Shown here: in pieces, positions 35,486 to 44,692 of the stretch
Numbering within the stretch: position 1 is the first letter of the stretch
Layout of the letters: each line of letters begins with the position of its first letter
DNA from: an uncultured Amylibacter sp.
GTDB taxonomy: Bacteria; Pseudomonadota; Alphaproteobacteria; Rhodobacterales; Rhodobacteraceae
Assembly (NCBI GenBank): GCA_959347425.1
Contig: OY365741.1
Location: forward strand, 496,001 to 560,000
Reading direction: 5' to 3'
Length of the DNA: 64,000 nucleotides
The notes under the pieces: model-generated
Told to the model about the DNA's origin: nothing
What the model saw: the letters and a program-made list of their open reading frames with translations, nothing else
The model's database searches: none
Made by a program: the position numbers and the translations under genes

Positions 35486-35806
35486 ATGAGTGAATACAGT
35501 GATATTGAAAAAGAATTGTTTTCTGAGGCAAGTACTGGTGCTAAAAATGATAATGCGTCTGACCAATTTAATCTAGGTATGTGCTACTATTATGGAACAG
35601 GCGTAGAAGTTGATAAAATTGTTGGTCATAAGTGGTTTAAAATTTCCTTATCAAAACTTTCTTGTCCTTCTTGGGAAAGCGAACTGGATAAAGAAACAAA
35701 TAAAGACATGGTAGATGTGCTTGTAAAAGAAATGTCTTCAGAGGATATGGCAAAAGCAGAAAAATTAGCGGATGAATGGATAAAAGCCAACCGCAAAACA
35801 AATTAA
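35486..35806 (+). CDS. Small Sel1-like protein (106 aa)
   Basis: One recognisable Sel1 repeat (QFNLGMCYYYGTGVEVDKIVG, continuing HKWFKIS), followed by a helical tail with SSEDMAKAEKLADEWIK. That tail closely resembles the PAQITEAEKLARQC end of the preceding protein, so it probably derives from it with most repeats lost. Good ribosome-binding site (GAAAGGAAATAAAAATG). Ends 15 bp before hisB and may read through into it. Confidence 0.75.
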   Translation: MSEYSDIEKELFSEASTGAKNDNASDQFNLGMCYYYGTGVEVDKIVGHKWFKISLSKLSCPSWESELDKETNKDMVDVLVKEMSSEDMAKAEKLADEWIKANRKTN

Positions 35807-35821
35807 CCCAAAGGAAACACC

Positions 35822-36415
35822 ATGCGTACCGCAAAAATAACCCGCAAAACCGTTGAGACCGCCATAACCGCCGAGATAAACCTTGACGGCACAGGCAAAC
35901 ACACCATCCAAACGGGTGTTGGGTTCTTTGACCATATGCTGGATCAGCTGGCGAAACACTCGCTGATTGATATATCCATAAAGGCAAAGGGCGATTTGCA
36001 CATTGACGACCACCACACGGTGGAGGATACTGGGCTTGCACTGGGTGACGCTCTGGCGGCGGCTATCGGCGATAAAACGGGGATTCGCAGGTATGGGAAT
36101 TGCACGTTGGTTATGGATGATGCGCTGATTCGCGCGGCCTTGGATTTCTCTGGTCGCCCGTATATCACGTGGAAAGTCGCCCTGCCTGCTGGCAAAATCG
36201 GCAGCTTTGATACGGAACTCGCGCGGGAGTTTTTCACCGCCTTGGCGATGCGGGCGGGTATAACCTTGCACATAGAATCGCTGGACGGGTTTAACACGCA
36301 CCACATAGTAGAGGCGACTTTCAAAGCCGTCGCCCGTGCTTTGCGCACCGCGATAGAGCCTGACCCCCGCGCGAAAGGTCGCGTGCCATCAACCAAAGGC
36401 AGCCTATCCTCATGA
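35822..36415 (+). CDS. hisB: Imidazoleglycerol-phosphate dehydratase
   Basis: Sixth step of histidine synthesis. 197 residues, monofunctional as in Alphaproteobacteria. Mn-binding motifs [48 protein letters not shown] and [12 protein letters not shown] are all present. First gene of the hisBHAFE operon, with AAAGGAAACACC before the ATG. Overlaps hisH by four bases (ATGA). Confidence 0.97.
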   Translation: MRTAKITRKTVETAITAEINLDGTGKHTIQTGVGFFDHMLDQLAKHSLIDISIKAKGDLHIDDHHTVEDTGLALGDALAAAIGDKTGIRRYGNCTLVMDDALIRAALDFSGRPYITWKVALPAGKIGSFDTELAREFFTALAMRAGITLHIESLDGFNTHHIVEATFKAVARALRTAIEPDPRAKGRVPSTKGSLSS

Positions 36416-37035
36416 CCACCGTTATTGTGGATTATAATTCTGGCAACCTGCATTCCGCGCAGAAATCGTTTGAACGAATGGCGGGGGATGGGCAGGTTTT
36501 GGTGACAAACCGCCCCGAGGACTTGCGGACGGCCTCGCGGATTGTTCTGCCCGGGGTTGGCGCGTTTGCCCATTGTCGGGGGGAATTGTCCGCCCAAACG
36601 GGGCTGTTTGATGCGTTGGAAGAGCGGGTGAAGGCGGGTGTGCCTTTCCTTGGGATATGTGTCGGCATGCAGATGTTGGCGAGCGTCGGGCGGGAGTCCT
36701 GCGATACCCGTGGGTTTGACTGGATAAAGGGCGAAGTTATCGCGTTGTCGCGCGATTCTGGATTAAAAATCCCCCACATGGGGTGGAATAATTTGACTTT
36801 CCACGGGGCGCATCCTGTGTTGGAGGGGTTGGATGACGGGGAGCATGGCTATTTCGTGCATTCGTACCATATGCGGGTGGAAGATTCTGCCCATAGCCTT
36901 GCCACAGTGGATTATGGCGAGAAAATCAGTGCGATTGTCGGGCGCGATAATATCATTGGCACGCAGTTTCACCCTGAGAAAAGCCAAGAGTTCGGGTTGC
37001 GGTTAATTGCGAATTTTTTAAGGTGGTCGCCATGA
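36412..37035 (+). CDS. hisH: Imidazole glycerol phosphate synthase, glutaminase subunit
   Basis: Supplies ammonia to HisF. 207 residues, class I glutamine amidotransferase: [19 protein letters not shown] at the start, nucleophile Cys in [10 protein letters not shown], and the His-Glu pair in [10 protein letters not shown]. Overlaps hisB and hisA by ATGA junctions, implying tight translational coupling. Confidence 0.97.
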   Translation: MTTVIVDYNSGNLHSAQKSFERMAGDGQVLVTNRPEDLRTASRIVLPGVGAFAHCRGELSAQTGLFDALEERVKAGVPFLGICVGMQMLASVGRESCDTRGFDWIKGEVIALSRDSGLKIPHMGWNNLTFHGAHPVLEGLDDGEHGYFVHSYHMRVEDSAHSLATVDYGEKISAIVGRDNIIGTQFHPEKSQEFGLRLIANFLRWSP

Positions 37036-37769
37036 TTTTATACCCAGCGATTGATTTGAAGGACGGGCAATGTGTGCGGTTGTTGCAAGGCGATATGGAT
37101 AAGGCGACTGTGTTTAATAATAACCCTGCCGAGCAAGCTACCTTGTTCCAAGAAGCGGGTTGCGAATGGCTACATATCGTTGATTTGAACGGAGCGTTTG
37201 AGGGCGTGTCTATTAATGGTCAAGCGATTGAGGATATTTTGGAAGCCTGCCCTGACATGAAAATACAGCTTGGCGGGGGGATTCGTGATATACAAATGAT
37301 TGAGTACTGGCTGAACGCTGGAATTAGCCGTGTTATTTTGGGTACGGTCGCGGCAGAAAATCCAGACCTTGTCCGCGAAGCGGCAAAAGAATTTCCAGAC
37401 CAGATAGCTGTTGGTATTGATGCAAGAGATGGTCTCGTAGCCACGCATGGTTGGGCAGAAACCACTGATATTAGCGTCTTAAAACTGGCGCGGATGTATC
37501 AAGACTCTGGCGTGTCTGCTCTTATTTACACTGATATTTCTCGCGATGGCTTGATGCAGGGACCAAATATCATGGAAACTGGTAGATTGGCAAATAATAT
37601 CTCTATCCCCGTCATAGCTTCTGGCGGTGTTTCCAATTTAAAGGATTTAAAAGCGTTAAGGGACTGGAACATGCCTTTAAATGGTGTAATTGTTGGACGT
37701 GCGATTTATGATAAAAAGCTGAGTATAAGTTTGGCTCTACTTGAGTTAAGCCCCCCATTAGACAACTAA
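37032..37769 (+). CDS. hisA: Phosphoribosylformimino-5-aminoimidazole carboxamide ribotide isomerase
   Basis: Amadori isomerisation in histidine synthesis. 245 residues from the ATG at 37032 ([20 protein letters not shown]); a GTG nine bases upstream is less likely. (beta/alpha)8 barrel with the catalytic Asp near [10 protein letters not shown] and the second in [12 protein letters not shown], and [12 protein letters not shown] for phosphate binding. Its second half is visibly more AT-rich than hisH and hisF on either side, which may reflect gene conversion or replacement. Linked to hisH by a 4-bp overlap. Confidence 0.96.
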   Translation: MILYPAIDLKDGQCVRLLQGDMDKATVFNNNPAEQATLFQEAGCEWLHIVDLNGAFEGVSINGQAIEDILEACPDMKIQLGGGIRDIQMIEYWLNAGISRVILGTVAAENPDLVREAAKEFPDQIAVGIDARDGLVATHGWAETTDISVLKLARMYQDSGVSALIYTDISRDGLMQGPNIMETGRLANNISIPVIASGGVSNLKDLKALRDWNMPLNGVIVGRAIYDKKLSISLALLELSPPLDN

Positions 37770-37773
37770 ACCC

Positions 37774-38553
37774 ATGCTAAAAACCCGCATCATCCCCTGT
37801 TTGGACGTTAAAGACGGTCGCGTCGTCAAAGGCGTTAATTTCACCGACCTAAAGGACGCAGGCGACCCCGTGCAAATCGCCAAAGCCTATGACGCCGCGG
37901 GCGCGGACGAGCTATGCTTTCTGGACATAAACGCCAGCCATGAAAACCGCTCCATCCTGCTGGATATCGCCCGCAAAACGGCGGAACAATGCTTTATGCC
38001 GTTGACTATCGGCGGTGGAGTCCGCAGTGCCGATGATGTCCGCAAACTGCTGTTATCGGGCGCGGATAAGGTCAGTTTTAACTCGGCCGCCGTGGCAAAC
38101 CCCGATGTGATAAGCGATTCGGCGAATCGGTTCGGCTCGCAGTGCATAGTTGTCGCGATTGATGCAAAACGGACGGGCGATGGCTGGCAGATTTTCACCC
38201 ACGGCGGGCGGAAAAACACGGGGATTGACGCGTTGGAATTCGCGCGATTGGCGCAAAGTAAGGGCGCGGGGGAGATTCTGCTCACCAGTATGGATCGCGA
38301 TGGCACCCGTGATGGCTATGATTTGACGCTTACGCGGACAATCAGCGATGCTCTGCGGATTCCTGTGATAGCGTCTGGCGGGGTCGGCACGCTTGCACAT
38401 TTGGCGGATGGTGTTATCAAGGGGGGTGCGGGGGCGGTTTTGGCGGCCTCTATTTTTCATTTTGGCGAGTATTCTATTGAAGAGGCCAAGGAGTATATGG
38501 CGCAGGCAGGTGTGCCCGTGCGGTTAAATACGCGGTTAAATAAAAGGAGTTAG
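37774..38553 (+). CDS. hisF: Imidazole glycerol phosphate synthase, cyclase subunit
   Basis: Cyclase half of IGP synthase, partner of HisH. 259 residues, (beta/alpha)8 barrel with the catalytic Asp in [17 protein letters not shown] and in [25 protein letters not shown] and [13 protein letters not shown] form the phosphate sites. 4 bp after hisA, 2 bp before hisE. Confidence 0.97.
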   Translation: MLKTRIIPCLDVKDGRVVKGVNFTDLKDAGDPVQIAKAYDAAGADELCFLDINASHENRSILLDIARKTAEQCFMPLTIGGGVRSADDVRKLLLSGADKVSFNSAAVANPDVISDSANRFGSQCIVVAIDAKRTGDGWQIFTHGGRKNTGIDALEFARLAQSKGAGEILLTSMDRDGTRDGYDLTLTRTISDALRIPVIASGGVGTLAHLADGVIKGGAGAVLAASIFHFGEYSIEEAKEYMAQAGVPVRLNTRLNKRS

Positions 38554-38555
38554 CG

Positions 38556-38855
38556 ATGGATTTGGAACATTTAGCAAAGGTGATAAAAACGCGATCGGCC
38601 GCGGATATGAATGCGTCCTATACCGCGCAATTATTGGCACAAGGCGTGGATAAATGCGCCGAAAAGTTCGGGGAAGAGGCTGTGGAAATGGTCATCGCCG
38701 CCGTTCGGGGTGAGGGTTTGGTAGAAGAGGCCGCCGATGTTTTGTTCCATCTGCTGGTGGTTTTGCAGGCGGGCGGAGTGACTCTGGATGATGTCAAGGA
38801 CGAGCTGGAACGCAGGCAATCACAATCGGGTATTGCAGAGAAAAACGCACGATAA
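38556..38855 (+). CDS. hisE: Phosphoribosyl-ATP pyrophosphatase
   Basis: Second step of histidine synthesis. 99 residues of the MazG-like alpha-helical fold with KCAEKFGEEAVEMVIAA and EEAADVLFHLLVVLQ (metal-binding acids). Stand-alone HisE, as in most Alphaproteobacteria. Last gene of the operon. It ends five bases before the 3' end of a tRNA-Tyr on the opposite strand. Confidence 0.95.
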   Translation: MDLEHLAKVIKTRSAADMNASYTAQLLAQGVDKCAEKFGEEAVEMVIAAVRGEGLVEEAADVLFHLLVVLQAGGVTLDDVKDELERRQSQSGIAEKNAR

Positions 38856-38860
38856 GCAAA

Positions 38861-38944
38861 TGGTGGGCGACCCTGGAATCGAACCAGGCGTGAGTTTCCT
38901 CGGCGAATTTACAGTCCGCTGCCGCACCTTGCAGCCCGTCGCCC
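38861..38944 (-). tRNA. tRNA-Tyr (anticodon GUA)
   Basis: Acceptor arms GGGCGAC/GTCGCCC pair fully, with discriminator A and encoded CCA (TGG at 38861-38863 on the plus strand). The anticodon stem GCGGA/TTCGC carries loop CTGTAAA with anticodon GTA. There is a long class II variable arm (about 12 nt), and a T arm CCTGG-TTCGATT-CCAGG. Transcribed towards hisE. Confidence 0.95.
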
Positions 38945-39004
38945 CCAATGGCTTTGTTTCACGAATACGGCGATTATCCCGCGTATCTGTGAAATTATTC
39001 GCCC

Positions 39005-39033
39005 TATTAACGCAACGGATGGGTAAGGTCAAT
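39005..39033 (-). promoter_or_regulatory. Promoter of tRNA-Tyr
   Basis: On the minus strand TTGACC (39028-39033), 17-bp spacer, TAATAG (39005-39010), about 60 bp before the mature 5' end. Confidence 0.65.
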
Positions 39034-39057
39034 AGTATTTGATGATTTTTTTGAAGG

Positions 39058-39546
39058 TTAAAAAGAAAAGCTGAATGTGCCGTTGCCCTCTATCGCCAGC
39101 GAACCCGTTGATAGAATATCCATGCCAAGCAAAACATCAAAACCGTTATCGGGCACAATCAGTTCCGCACCCTCTATAACAAGTTTGCTTATATGAGTAT
39201 CGGCAAAATCTTGTAGGGGATTTTTTGTTTCAGGCGAGTCTATTTCGAACAAACCCGCATCAGGTGCGGTCATCACAAAACCAACATGAAAAATATAAAA
39301 CTGATGAACGCTTGTTCCAGACACCCCATTTACTGGACGCACCCCAGCCGATGGCAACCCCAATTCATCAGCCACCCTTTTTGTAATGCAAGTGCTAACC
39401 GCGCCCGTATCCACCAAAGCCTTATAGGGCTTAATGTCCATTGGGCTATCTAAACCTTGCCATATTGCTAAAGCCGTTTGTTTGGTGGCAACGACAACGT
39501 CTATAAAGGCTTGTCGTTTATTATGCTTTTGCCAAATACACGGCAT
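39058..39546 (-). CDS. Retropepsin-like aspartic protease
   Basis: 162 residues from the ATG at 39546, preceded by TTAGGA at good spacing; a TTG at 39588 overlaps the upstream gene. The active-site motif is ALVDTGAVSTCI, followed by the second hallmark GFDVLLGMDIL near the C-terminus. This gives a single-domain, dimer-forming retropepsin fold. It lies 19 bp after an 81-aa gene. From memory, this protein pair (DUF5678-like small protein plus aspartyl protease) recurs in many bacteria, but its biology is unknown to me. Located just upstream of tRNA-Tyr, with no leader peptide. Confidence 0.75.
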   Translation of the reverse strand: MPCIWQKHNKRQAFIDVVVATKQTALAIWQGLDSPMDIKPYKALVDTGAVSTCITKRVADELGLPSAGVRPVNGVSGTSVHQFYIFHVGFVMTAPDAGLFEIDSPETKNPLQDFADTHISKLVIEGAELIVPDNGFDVLLGMDILSTGSLAIEGNGTFSFSF

Positions 39547-39565
39547 ATAAAAAAATCCTAAAAAT

Positions 39566-39811
39566 TTAGATGCAGGAATGAATGCCAAGATTCAAAGGTT
39601 TCTGATTAACCTTTTGAATCGAAAACAATTGATCATTAAAAAAGGTTGTACCTGTCGTGTGGGCATCCCCCACGGTATCATAAAATGCAATGATTTTCTT
39701 CTTCCGCAACAAGGCATACTTGCCCGAATAATGCCTTTTAAATTTGGGTTCTTCCTTTTTAAAGTACTCATAATTATCTTTGACTTCTTTTTCGTGTTCT
39801 GGTGTTGTCAT
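39566..39811 (-). CDS. Small DUF5678-like partner of the retropepsin (81 aa)
   Basis: 81 residues from the ATG at 39811, which has AAGGAGG five bases upstream, the best ribosome-binding site in the region. The longer reading to 40006 would cross the start of the convergent-side lyase gene and is not supported. It contains YSGKYALLRKKKIIAFYDTVGDA and then FFNDQLFSIQKV with an ending LNLGIHS. The pattern of a kinked beta-hairpin, D-T-DA and FSIQ-V matches what I remember of DUF5678 proteins found before bacterial retropepsins. Possibly the substrate or regulator of the protease. Confidence 0.65.
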   Translation of the reverse strand: MTTPEHEKEVKDNYEYFKKEEPKFKRHYSGKYALLRKKKIIAFYDTVGDAHTTGTTFFNDQLFSIQKVNQKPLNLGIHSCI

Positions 39812-39941
39812 AACGTCCTCCTTGTTAAATTTAGGGATAAATCCCCCCGATTTCATAAAGATAATAGAAAACACAAAACTATGCAAGTATAAAAAACATT
39901 TTTCCCTAGACAAAAATAAAAAAATCTGCCACCTTCCCACT

Positions 39942-40994
39942 ATGAAAATCTTACACAACCCATTCAAAGCAAAAACCACACCGCTTGGCACAGGCGGGTT
40001 TGTCAAAGACGATAGCGCACCCGTGCTGGAATTACTATCCGCCTGTCCCGCCTATAAACCATCGCCCTTAACCACGAACACGACGCTTGACCAAACCATC
40101 ACCCTTTATTTTAAAGACGAACGGGCGCGCATGGGCTTGGGCAGTTTCAAAGCCTTGGGCGCGGCCTATGTCATTGCCAAAATCGCCGCCACACGATTGA
40201 AAGACAAAATAACCGACCCAGAGGCCGTCAAAACATGCCTATCCGACATGTGTTTTGTTAGTTCCAGCGCGGGCAACCACGGATTATCCCTCGCCGCTGG
40301 CGCACGGATTTTCGGGGCAAAATCCGTGATTTACCTGTCTGAAACCGTACCCGCCGATTTTGCCACTCGCCTGCAAACATTCGGCGCGACGGTGGTAATA
40401 GAAGGCACGGATTACGACGCAAGCCTAAAGGCCGCCATAAAAGCCGCCCAAGATAACGGCTGGTATTTGCTATCGGACACGACTTGGGACGGCTACACAG
40501 GCGGGGTGGATGTGATGGAAGGCTACCTAGCCATCGGTGCGGAGTTAGAAACCCAAATCACCGCCCCCAGCCATATTTTCCTACAAGCAGGGGTTGGCGG
40601 ATTGGCGGGTGCAATGGCGGCATACGCCCGCAAAATATGGGGGCAAACCCCGATAATCTGCGTCGTTGAACCTGACCGCGCACCCGCGTTATTCAACTCT
40701 ATCAAGGCGGGCGAATCGGTTTATGCCGATGGCGAGGCCTCCTCCATGGGGCGGTTGGATTGCAAAGAGCCGTCCCTGACCGCGTTAAACAGCCTTGCGC
40801 GGGATTGCGATGCGTTTATGCTGTTAAGCGATGAATTCGTGGAAACCGCGATAACCGCACTGGACGCACACGATTTAACCACCAGTCCGTCTGGCGGGGC
40901 GGGCTATGCTGGGTTTGTCGCAGCAAAAGACGCGGGCGAATTGGGGTTGAATGCGGACAGCCGCGTGTTAATTATTTTATCAGAGTGCGTGTGA
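39942..40994 (+). CDS. PLP-dependent ammonia-lyase (diaminopropionate ammonia-lyase type)
   Basis: 350 residues from the ATG at 39942 (MKILHNPFKAK). Upstream codons in frame belong to the opposite-strand small gene. Fold type II PLP enzyme: PLP-Lys in LGSFKALGAAY, phosphate-binding SSAGNHGLSLAAG, and QAGVGGLAGAMAAY. These fit DpaL-like enzymes, which are near threonine dehydratases. It is somewhat shorter than enteric DpaL (about 400). The M24 peptidase and EutA-like genes follow with 1-bp or overlapping junctions. In ectoine catabolism an analogous position is held by the threonine-dehydratase-like EutB, so the true substrate may be an ectoine breakdown product. Confidence 0.8.
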   Translation: MKILHNPFKAKTTPLGTGGFVKDDSAPVLELLSACPAYKPSPLTTNTTLDQTITLYFKDERARMGLGSFKALGAAYVIAKIAATRLKDKITDPEAVKTCLSDMCFVSSSAGNHGLSLAAGARIFGAKSVIYLSETVPADFATRLQTFGATVVIEGTDYDASLKAAIKAAQDNGWYLLSDTTWDGYTGGVDVMEGYLAIGAELETQITAPSHIFLQAGVGGLAGAMAAYARKIWGQTPIICVVEPDRAPALFNSIKAGESVYADGEASSMGRLDCKEPSLTALNSLARDCDAFMLLSDEFVETAITALDAHDLTTSPSGGAGYAGFVAAKDAGELGLNADSRVLIILSECV

Positions 40995-40995
40995 T

Positions 40996-42126
40996 ATGCC
41001 AGATTTCCCCACCTATGAGTTCGAAACCCGTTTGGCGAATGCTCAAAACTTAATGCGCGAGCAAAACCTTGACGCGATGTTTTTCTGCACCGAACCAGAA
41101 GTCCGCTATTTCACAGGTTTCCGCACGTTATTTTGGCAGAGTCCAACCCGCCCTTGGTATCTAATAGTCCCCGCTATCGGCGATATTATCGCGATTATTC
41201 CGCGTATAGGGGCGGCTTTAATGCGCGCGACTTGGGTGCGCGATATTCGCACTTGGGATTCGCCAAACCCCGATGACGATGGGATTTCCTTGCTGATGGA
41301 CGCGCTGAATCCTTACCAATCCATAGGCATGCTGAAGACGGAAGAGGCCAGCCTGCGCATGCCTCCCCGTGATTTTGAACACCTGCAAAAGCATCATGCG
41401 TTCAAGGATTGCTCGCCTTTGGTTAAATCCTTGCGCACGGTCAAATCCCCCGCTGAAATCGCGATTATTGAGGAAATCTGCGCCATTGGCTCTGCCAGTT
41501 TTGCGAAGTTTCCCGATTTAATTGACGGCACGGATACCCTGCAATCGGTGTTTCGCAAATTCCGCATAGCTCTGCTGGAAAACGGCGCGGATGATGTGCC
41601 GTATTTGGTCGGAGGATTGGGGCAAGGCGGCTATGATGACGTGATTTCCCCGCCGACCGCTACGCCGATAAAGCAAGGCGATGTGTTAATGCTGGACACG
41701 GGGGCGACTTTGCGCGGGTATTTCTGCGATTTTGACCGTAATTTTTCCATTGGGCGCGCGGATGAGGCTGCACGGTCTGGCTATAAAAGGCTGTGGGACG
41801 CAACGCAAGCAGGGCTGGAATTCGCCCGCCCCGATGTGACCTGTGCAGAGCTTTTCGGGGTGATGAATACCGCGTTAGGACTGGGCGATACGGGCAGTGA
41901 TGTTGGGCGGTTTGGGCATGGTTTGGGCATGCAATTAACCGAATATCCATCGCTTGCCCCGTTTGATAATACGGTTTTGCGTGAAAATATGGTGATGACT
42001 TTGGAACCGAGCCTGACGCTTGACAACGGCAAAATCATGGTGCATGAAGAAAACATCGTTATTACAAAGACGGGCGCGAGGTTGCTGACGACCCGCGCCG
42101 CGCCAGACCTGATGGAGGTGACATAA
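40996..42126 (+). CDS. M24-family (Xaa-Pro aminopeptidase/ectoine hydrolase-like) metallohydrolase
   Basis: 376 residues with a creatinase N-terminal domain (about 10-150) and the pita-bread catalytic domain. Metal ligands are visible: MLDTGATLRGYFCDFDRNF (two Asp), FGHGLG (His), LEPSLT (Glu) and VHEENIVIT (Glu). The same family includes DoeA/EutD, which opens the ectoine ring. Context with an EutA-like protein and a PLP lyase favours that use over proline peptidase. It starts 2 bp after the lyase stop and overlaps eutA by TAATG. Confidence 0.85.
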   Translation: MPDFPTYEFETRLANAQNLMREQNLDAMFFCTEPEVRYFTGFRTLFWQSPTRPWYLIVPAIGDIIAIIPRIGAALMRATWVRDIRTWDSPNPDDDGISLLMDALNPYQSIGMLKTEEASLRMPPRDFEHLQKHHAFKDCSPLVKSLRTVKSPAEIAIIEEICAIGSASFAKFPDLIDGTDTLQSVFRKFRIALLENGADDVPYLVGGLGQGGYDDVISPPTATPIKQGDVLMLDTGATLRGYFCDFDRNFSIGRADEAARSGYKRLWDATQAGLEFARPDVTCAELFGVMNTALGLGDTGSDVGRFGHGLGMQLTEYPSLAPFDNTVLRENMVMTLEPSLTLDNGKIMVHEENIVITKTGARLLTTRAAPDLMEVT

Positions 42127-42872
42127 TGGCATTAGAATTTCAAACGGACGCGGGCTATGGCGGCGATGCGCTGGGGCTGATTGTGTTAAAAACCGACCAG
42201 AGTATGGAGCCAGAATTGCGCGATATTATCGCGGCGGCGGGGCGAGTTTTGTACCATTCGCGGATAGCGTTTGAGACCGTGGTTAATGCGGAAACTCTGG
42301 CGCGGATGGCGCAGGATATTCCCAAAACGGCAGGGTTATTGCCAGAGGTTCCGTTCCGTGTGATAGGCTATGGTTGCACATCTGGGGCTACGGTTATTGG
42401 CTCGGCGCGGGTGGCAGAGCTGGTGCAATCGGTGTATCCAGACGTGGCGGTGACAGACCCGATGGCGGCGGTTATCGCGGCGGCGCGGGCGTTGGGGGCG
42501 CGGCGATTGGGGATTTTAACCCCGTATTCAAAGGCGGTTTCGGCGACTATGACCGACCATTTGGCGGCGCAGGGGTTTGAGGTGGTTTCCTTCGCGACTT
42601 TTGAGGAGGAAAACGATAATCAAGTCGCGCGGATTTGTGAATCTTCGGTTTTGGAGGGGATGAAAAAGGTGGGTGCTGGTGGCGGTGCTGGTGGGTGCGA
42701 TTTGGTGTTTGCCTCTTGCACGAATTTGCGCAGTTTTTCGGTGATTGAGGCGGCGGAAGAGGCTTTGGGCATACCTGTTATCAGCTCCAATTCCGCGCTG
42801 GCGTGGCATATGTTACGGTTAAGCGGAGTCCGTGGGGATATGGCTGGACCTGGACGGGTTTTTAGTTGTTAG
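42126..42872 (+). CDS. EutA-like Asp/Glu racemase/arylmalonate decarboxylase family protein
   Basis: 248 residues. Two catalytic Cys motifs, GYGCTSGATV and FASCTNLRSF, as in maleate isomerases, arylmalonate decarboxylases and the ectoine-utilisation protein EutA. The opening LGLIVLKTDQSMEPELR, the LTPYSKAVSATM block and SSNSALAWHMLRLSGV closely follow the EutA pattern. It overlaps the M24 gene stop by a base. The three genes make a short catabolic operon, with no transporter or regulator attached. The final S-C-stop lies in a heptamer array, beyond which is a foreign cassette, so the operon may have been cut there. Confidence 0.85.
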   Translation: MALEFQTDAGYGGDALGLIVLKTDQSMEPELRDIIAAAGRVLYHSRIAFETVVNAETLARMAQDIPKTAGLLPEVPFRVIGYGCTSGATVIGSARVAELVQSVYPDVAVTDPMAAVIAAARALGARRLGILTPYSKAVSATMTDHLAAQGFEVVSFATFEEENDNQVARICESSVLEGMKKVGAGGGAGGCDLVFASCTNLRSFSVIEAAEEALGIPVISSNSALAWHMLRLSGVRGDMAGPGRVFSC

Positions 42873-44690
42873 TTGTTAGTTATTAGTTATTAGTTGTTAG
42901 TTATAAGCATCTCTAATCCAAGACAGTTTTACAGTAAAACCATAGGCTTGTAGTTTAGTTACTCTTTCTTCCAGTGCCATTTTTGAAAAGAACGTTAACC
43001 TATCTGCGCTCTTGTTGTTTAAAATAACAAAATGAATGCAGGCACCTTGCACAGAATCTTGTAGATGCCTGCCAGCATCTGCTATATGTTCATTAACTTT
43101 TTCCATGTATTCATTTTTAAATTCTGCAAATGAAGTCGCAGAGACAAATCCTTGATTAAATAAATGACTTAGCACATTTGCCCCACGATTAAATTTGACA
43201 TGAATAAATTTTTGCTCTTCAGGAATAAATATGTCGCAGACTTCAAACGCATCTTCGTATAATTTAATTTGCTTTCTTGCTACATCAAATAACTCACCAT
43301 TTAATTCATCGCACCAAATTTTATTAAATATTTTCTCTTTTGGAACTGGATTGCCAACATGGGCTTGAATTGCTGCTTTAGCCTGTTCTTTAACATCATC
43401 GTCTACATTTAAATCTTCGGTAATATCATTTATGTTTTGTTTAACGCGTTCATATTTTTCAAGTGGCACCTCAAACCATTTTCCAAAAGACAAAATATAA
43501 TTTACCCCATTAAACAACATTTCTCCATATAGGCAATCAAAGATAGGCCATCTTTTAATCACGTTATCATCTTCATCAATAATGCTCACTGTATCTCTTT
43601 TTAAAGAGTCTATTTCTGGATTATCTTGGAGACTAATATAATCGGATAACATCAATTCTTCATTAACTGGTTCTTCACCACCAAGATCATCAGCAACATA
43701 AAATTTAAATCCTTGAAGTCTACTAAAATCAAAATCAATCTCTTTCTCAAATAGAAAAAATAATGAATCATCTTTCAGTAATTCATCTTTTAAATTTGCA
43801 TTCAAATCTTGCTTGATATTATCATCAAGTACAGGAAATATTCCTTTAAACAATTTTTTTATATCTTCTTCTCTTACTGAATTATAAATATCCAGTAATT
43901 TTTGCAACTTTGATGGCAAATACTGTAAGACTGGAGATTGATTATCTTGAAAAATAAGTTGAACGTTGAGGGAGCTATATTTTCCAATCATTCTTGCAAA
44001 ATCAGTTGAATCCGATATAGTTATATTTAGCTCTTTAAATGCTTCATTATCTTCCATAGTAAGCGAAATCTGTTCACCAGAGATAGCTTGCCCGTATTGT
44101 TGTTGTTTGTTTATTGGATTAGTATGATTTACACGACTTTGCGCGCTTTTTATCTGCGTATCATTATTATTATTTAAAATCTTGTTCGCAACATAAATTC
44201 CAAAATTCTCATCAATTTTATCTTTCTTTGTATTGAACCTTCCAGACATTCCCCAGTTTATAACAAAAATTCTATCGCGTACTTTTAAATATAAGCTAAT
44301 GCCATGGCTTTCATTTTTCTTAATTTCTTTAGTTAAATCAACGCCACCTATCTTACTTTCAAATGACTTAACCCACGGAGGAAAATCTTTATTCCCTTTC
44401 CTATGATAAAGAATAGCATCTAGCTCGCCTTTATTAATTTCAATTTCTTTATTTCGATGATATTTTTCAATAAAACTAGATGGTTCATCAAAATTTACAT
44501 CTTGCTTTAACAGCATTACATTTAAATCTATTTTTGGCACTTTCATTTCCTTATCTAAAAAACCCTAGCGGGTTAAACTATCCCGACTTTACCCCAAAAA
44601 AACTAACCTGTCAAACCGCCTTTACATATCACCAATCATACTCTATATTCACCAATAACTAACAACTAATAACTAATAACTAACAACTAA
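42862..44690. mobile_element. Heptamer-bounded cassette with a DUF6119-like gene
   Basis: Left arm 42862-42904 (TTAGTTG/TTAGTTA units), right arm 44654-44690 (ACTAACA/ACTAATA units). Between them lies one AT-rich gene of 549 codons. Both flanks are core or catabolic genes (EutA-like and RlmB-like), and the right arm touches the RlmB-like start. This is the longest cargo in the window. Mobility is inferred from layout alone. Confidence 0.55.
42897..44546 (-). CDS. DUF6119/TIGR04141-like sporadically distributed protein
   Basis: 549 residues, strongly AT-rich coding. Features that fit TIGR04141: an N-terminus of the K-P-K-L-N type, the ESHGISLYLKVRDRIFVINWG-like beta strand pair (here about 80-100, then GMSGRF and FGIYVANKIL), and a middle section with NYILSFGKWFEVPLEKY. 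A late NRGANVLSHLFNQG-like motif also fits. The family is found patchily in defence islands, sometimes with REase-like folds. No catalytic residues are proved. Single-gene cargo between heptamer arrays, with its own ATG preceded closely by AAGGA. Confidence 0.65.
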   Translation of the reverse strand: MKVPKIDLNVMLLKQDVNFDEPSSFIEKYHRNKEIEINKGELDAILYHRKGNKDFPPWVKSFESKIGGVDLTKEIKKNESHGISLYLKVRDRIFVINWGMSGRFNTKKDKIDENFGIYVANKILNNNNDTQIKSAQSRVNHTNPINKQQQYGQAISGEQISLTMEDNEAFKELNITISDSTDFARMIGKYSSLNVQLIFQDNQSPVLQYLPSKLQKLLDIYNSVREEDIKKLFKGIFPVLDDNIKQDLNANLKDELLKDDSLFFLFEKEIDFDFSRLQGFKFYVADDLGGEEPVNEELMLSDYISLQDNPEIDSLKRDTVSIIDEDDNVIKRWPIFDCLYGEMLFNGVNYILSFGKWFEVPLEKYERVKQNINDITEDLNVDDDVKEQAKAAIQAHVGNPVPKEKIFNKIWCDELNGELFDVARKQIKLYEDAFEVCDIFIPEEQKFIHVKFNRGANVLSHLFNQGFVSATSFAEFKNEYMEKVNEHIADAGRHLQDSVQGACIHFVILNNKSADRLTFFSKMALEERVTKLQAYGFTVKLSWIRDAYN

Positions 44691-44692
44691 AC

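Noticed and set aside
37032..37769. hisA as a horizontally replaced gene
   Set aside because: Its second half is AT-richer than its neighbours, but the operon junctions are intact and the protein is canonical. Too weak to claim.
38861..38944. tRNA-Tyr as attachment site of an integrated element
   Set aside because: No duplicated tRNA 3' end and no integrase were found. Foreign-looking genes lie on the 5' side only.
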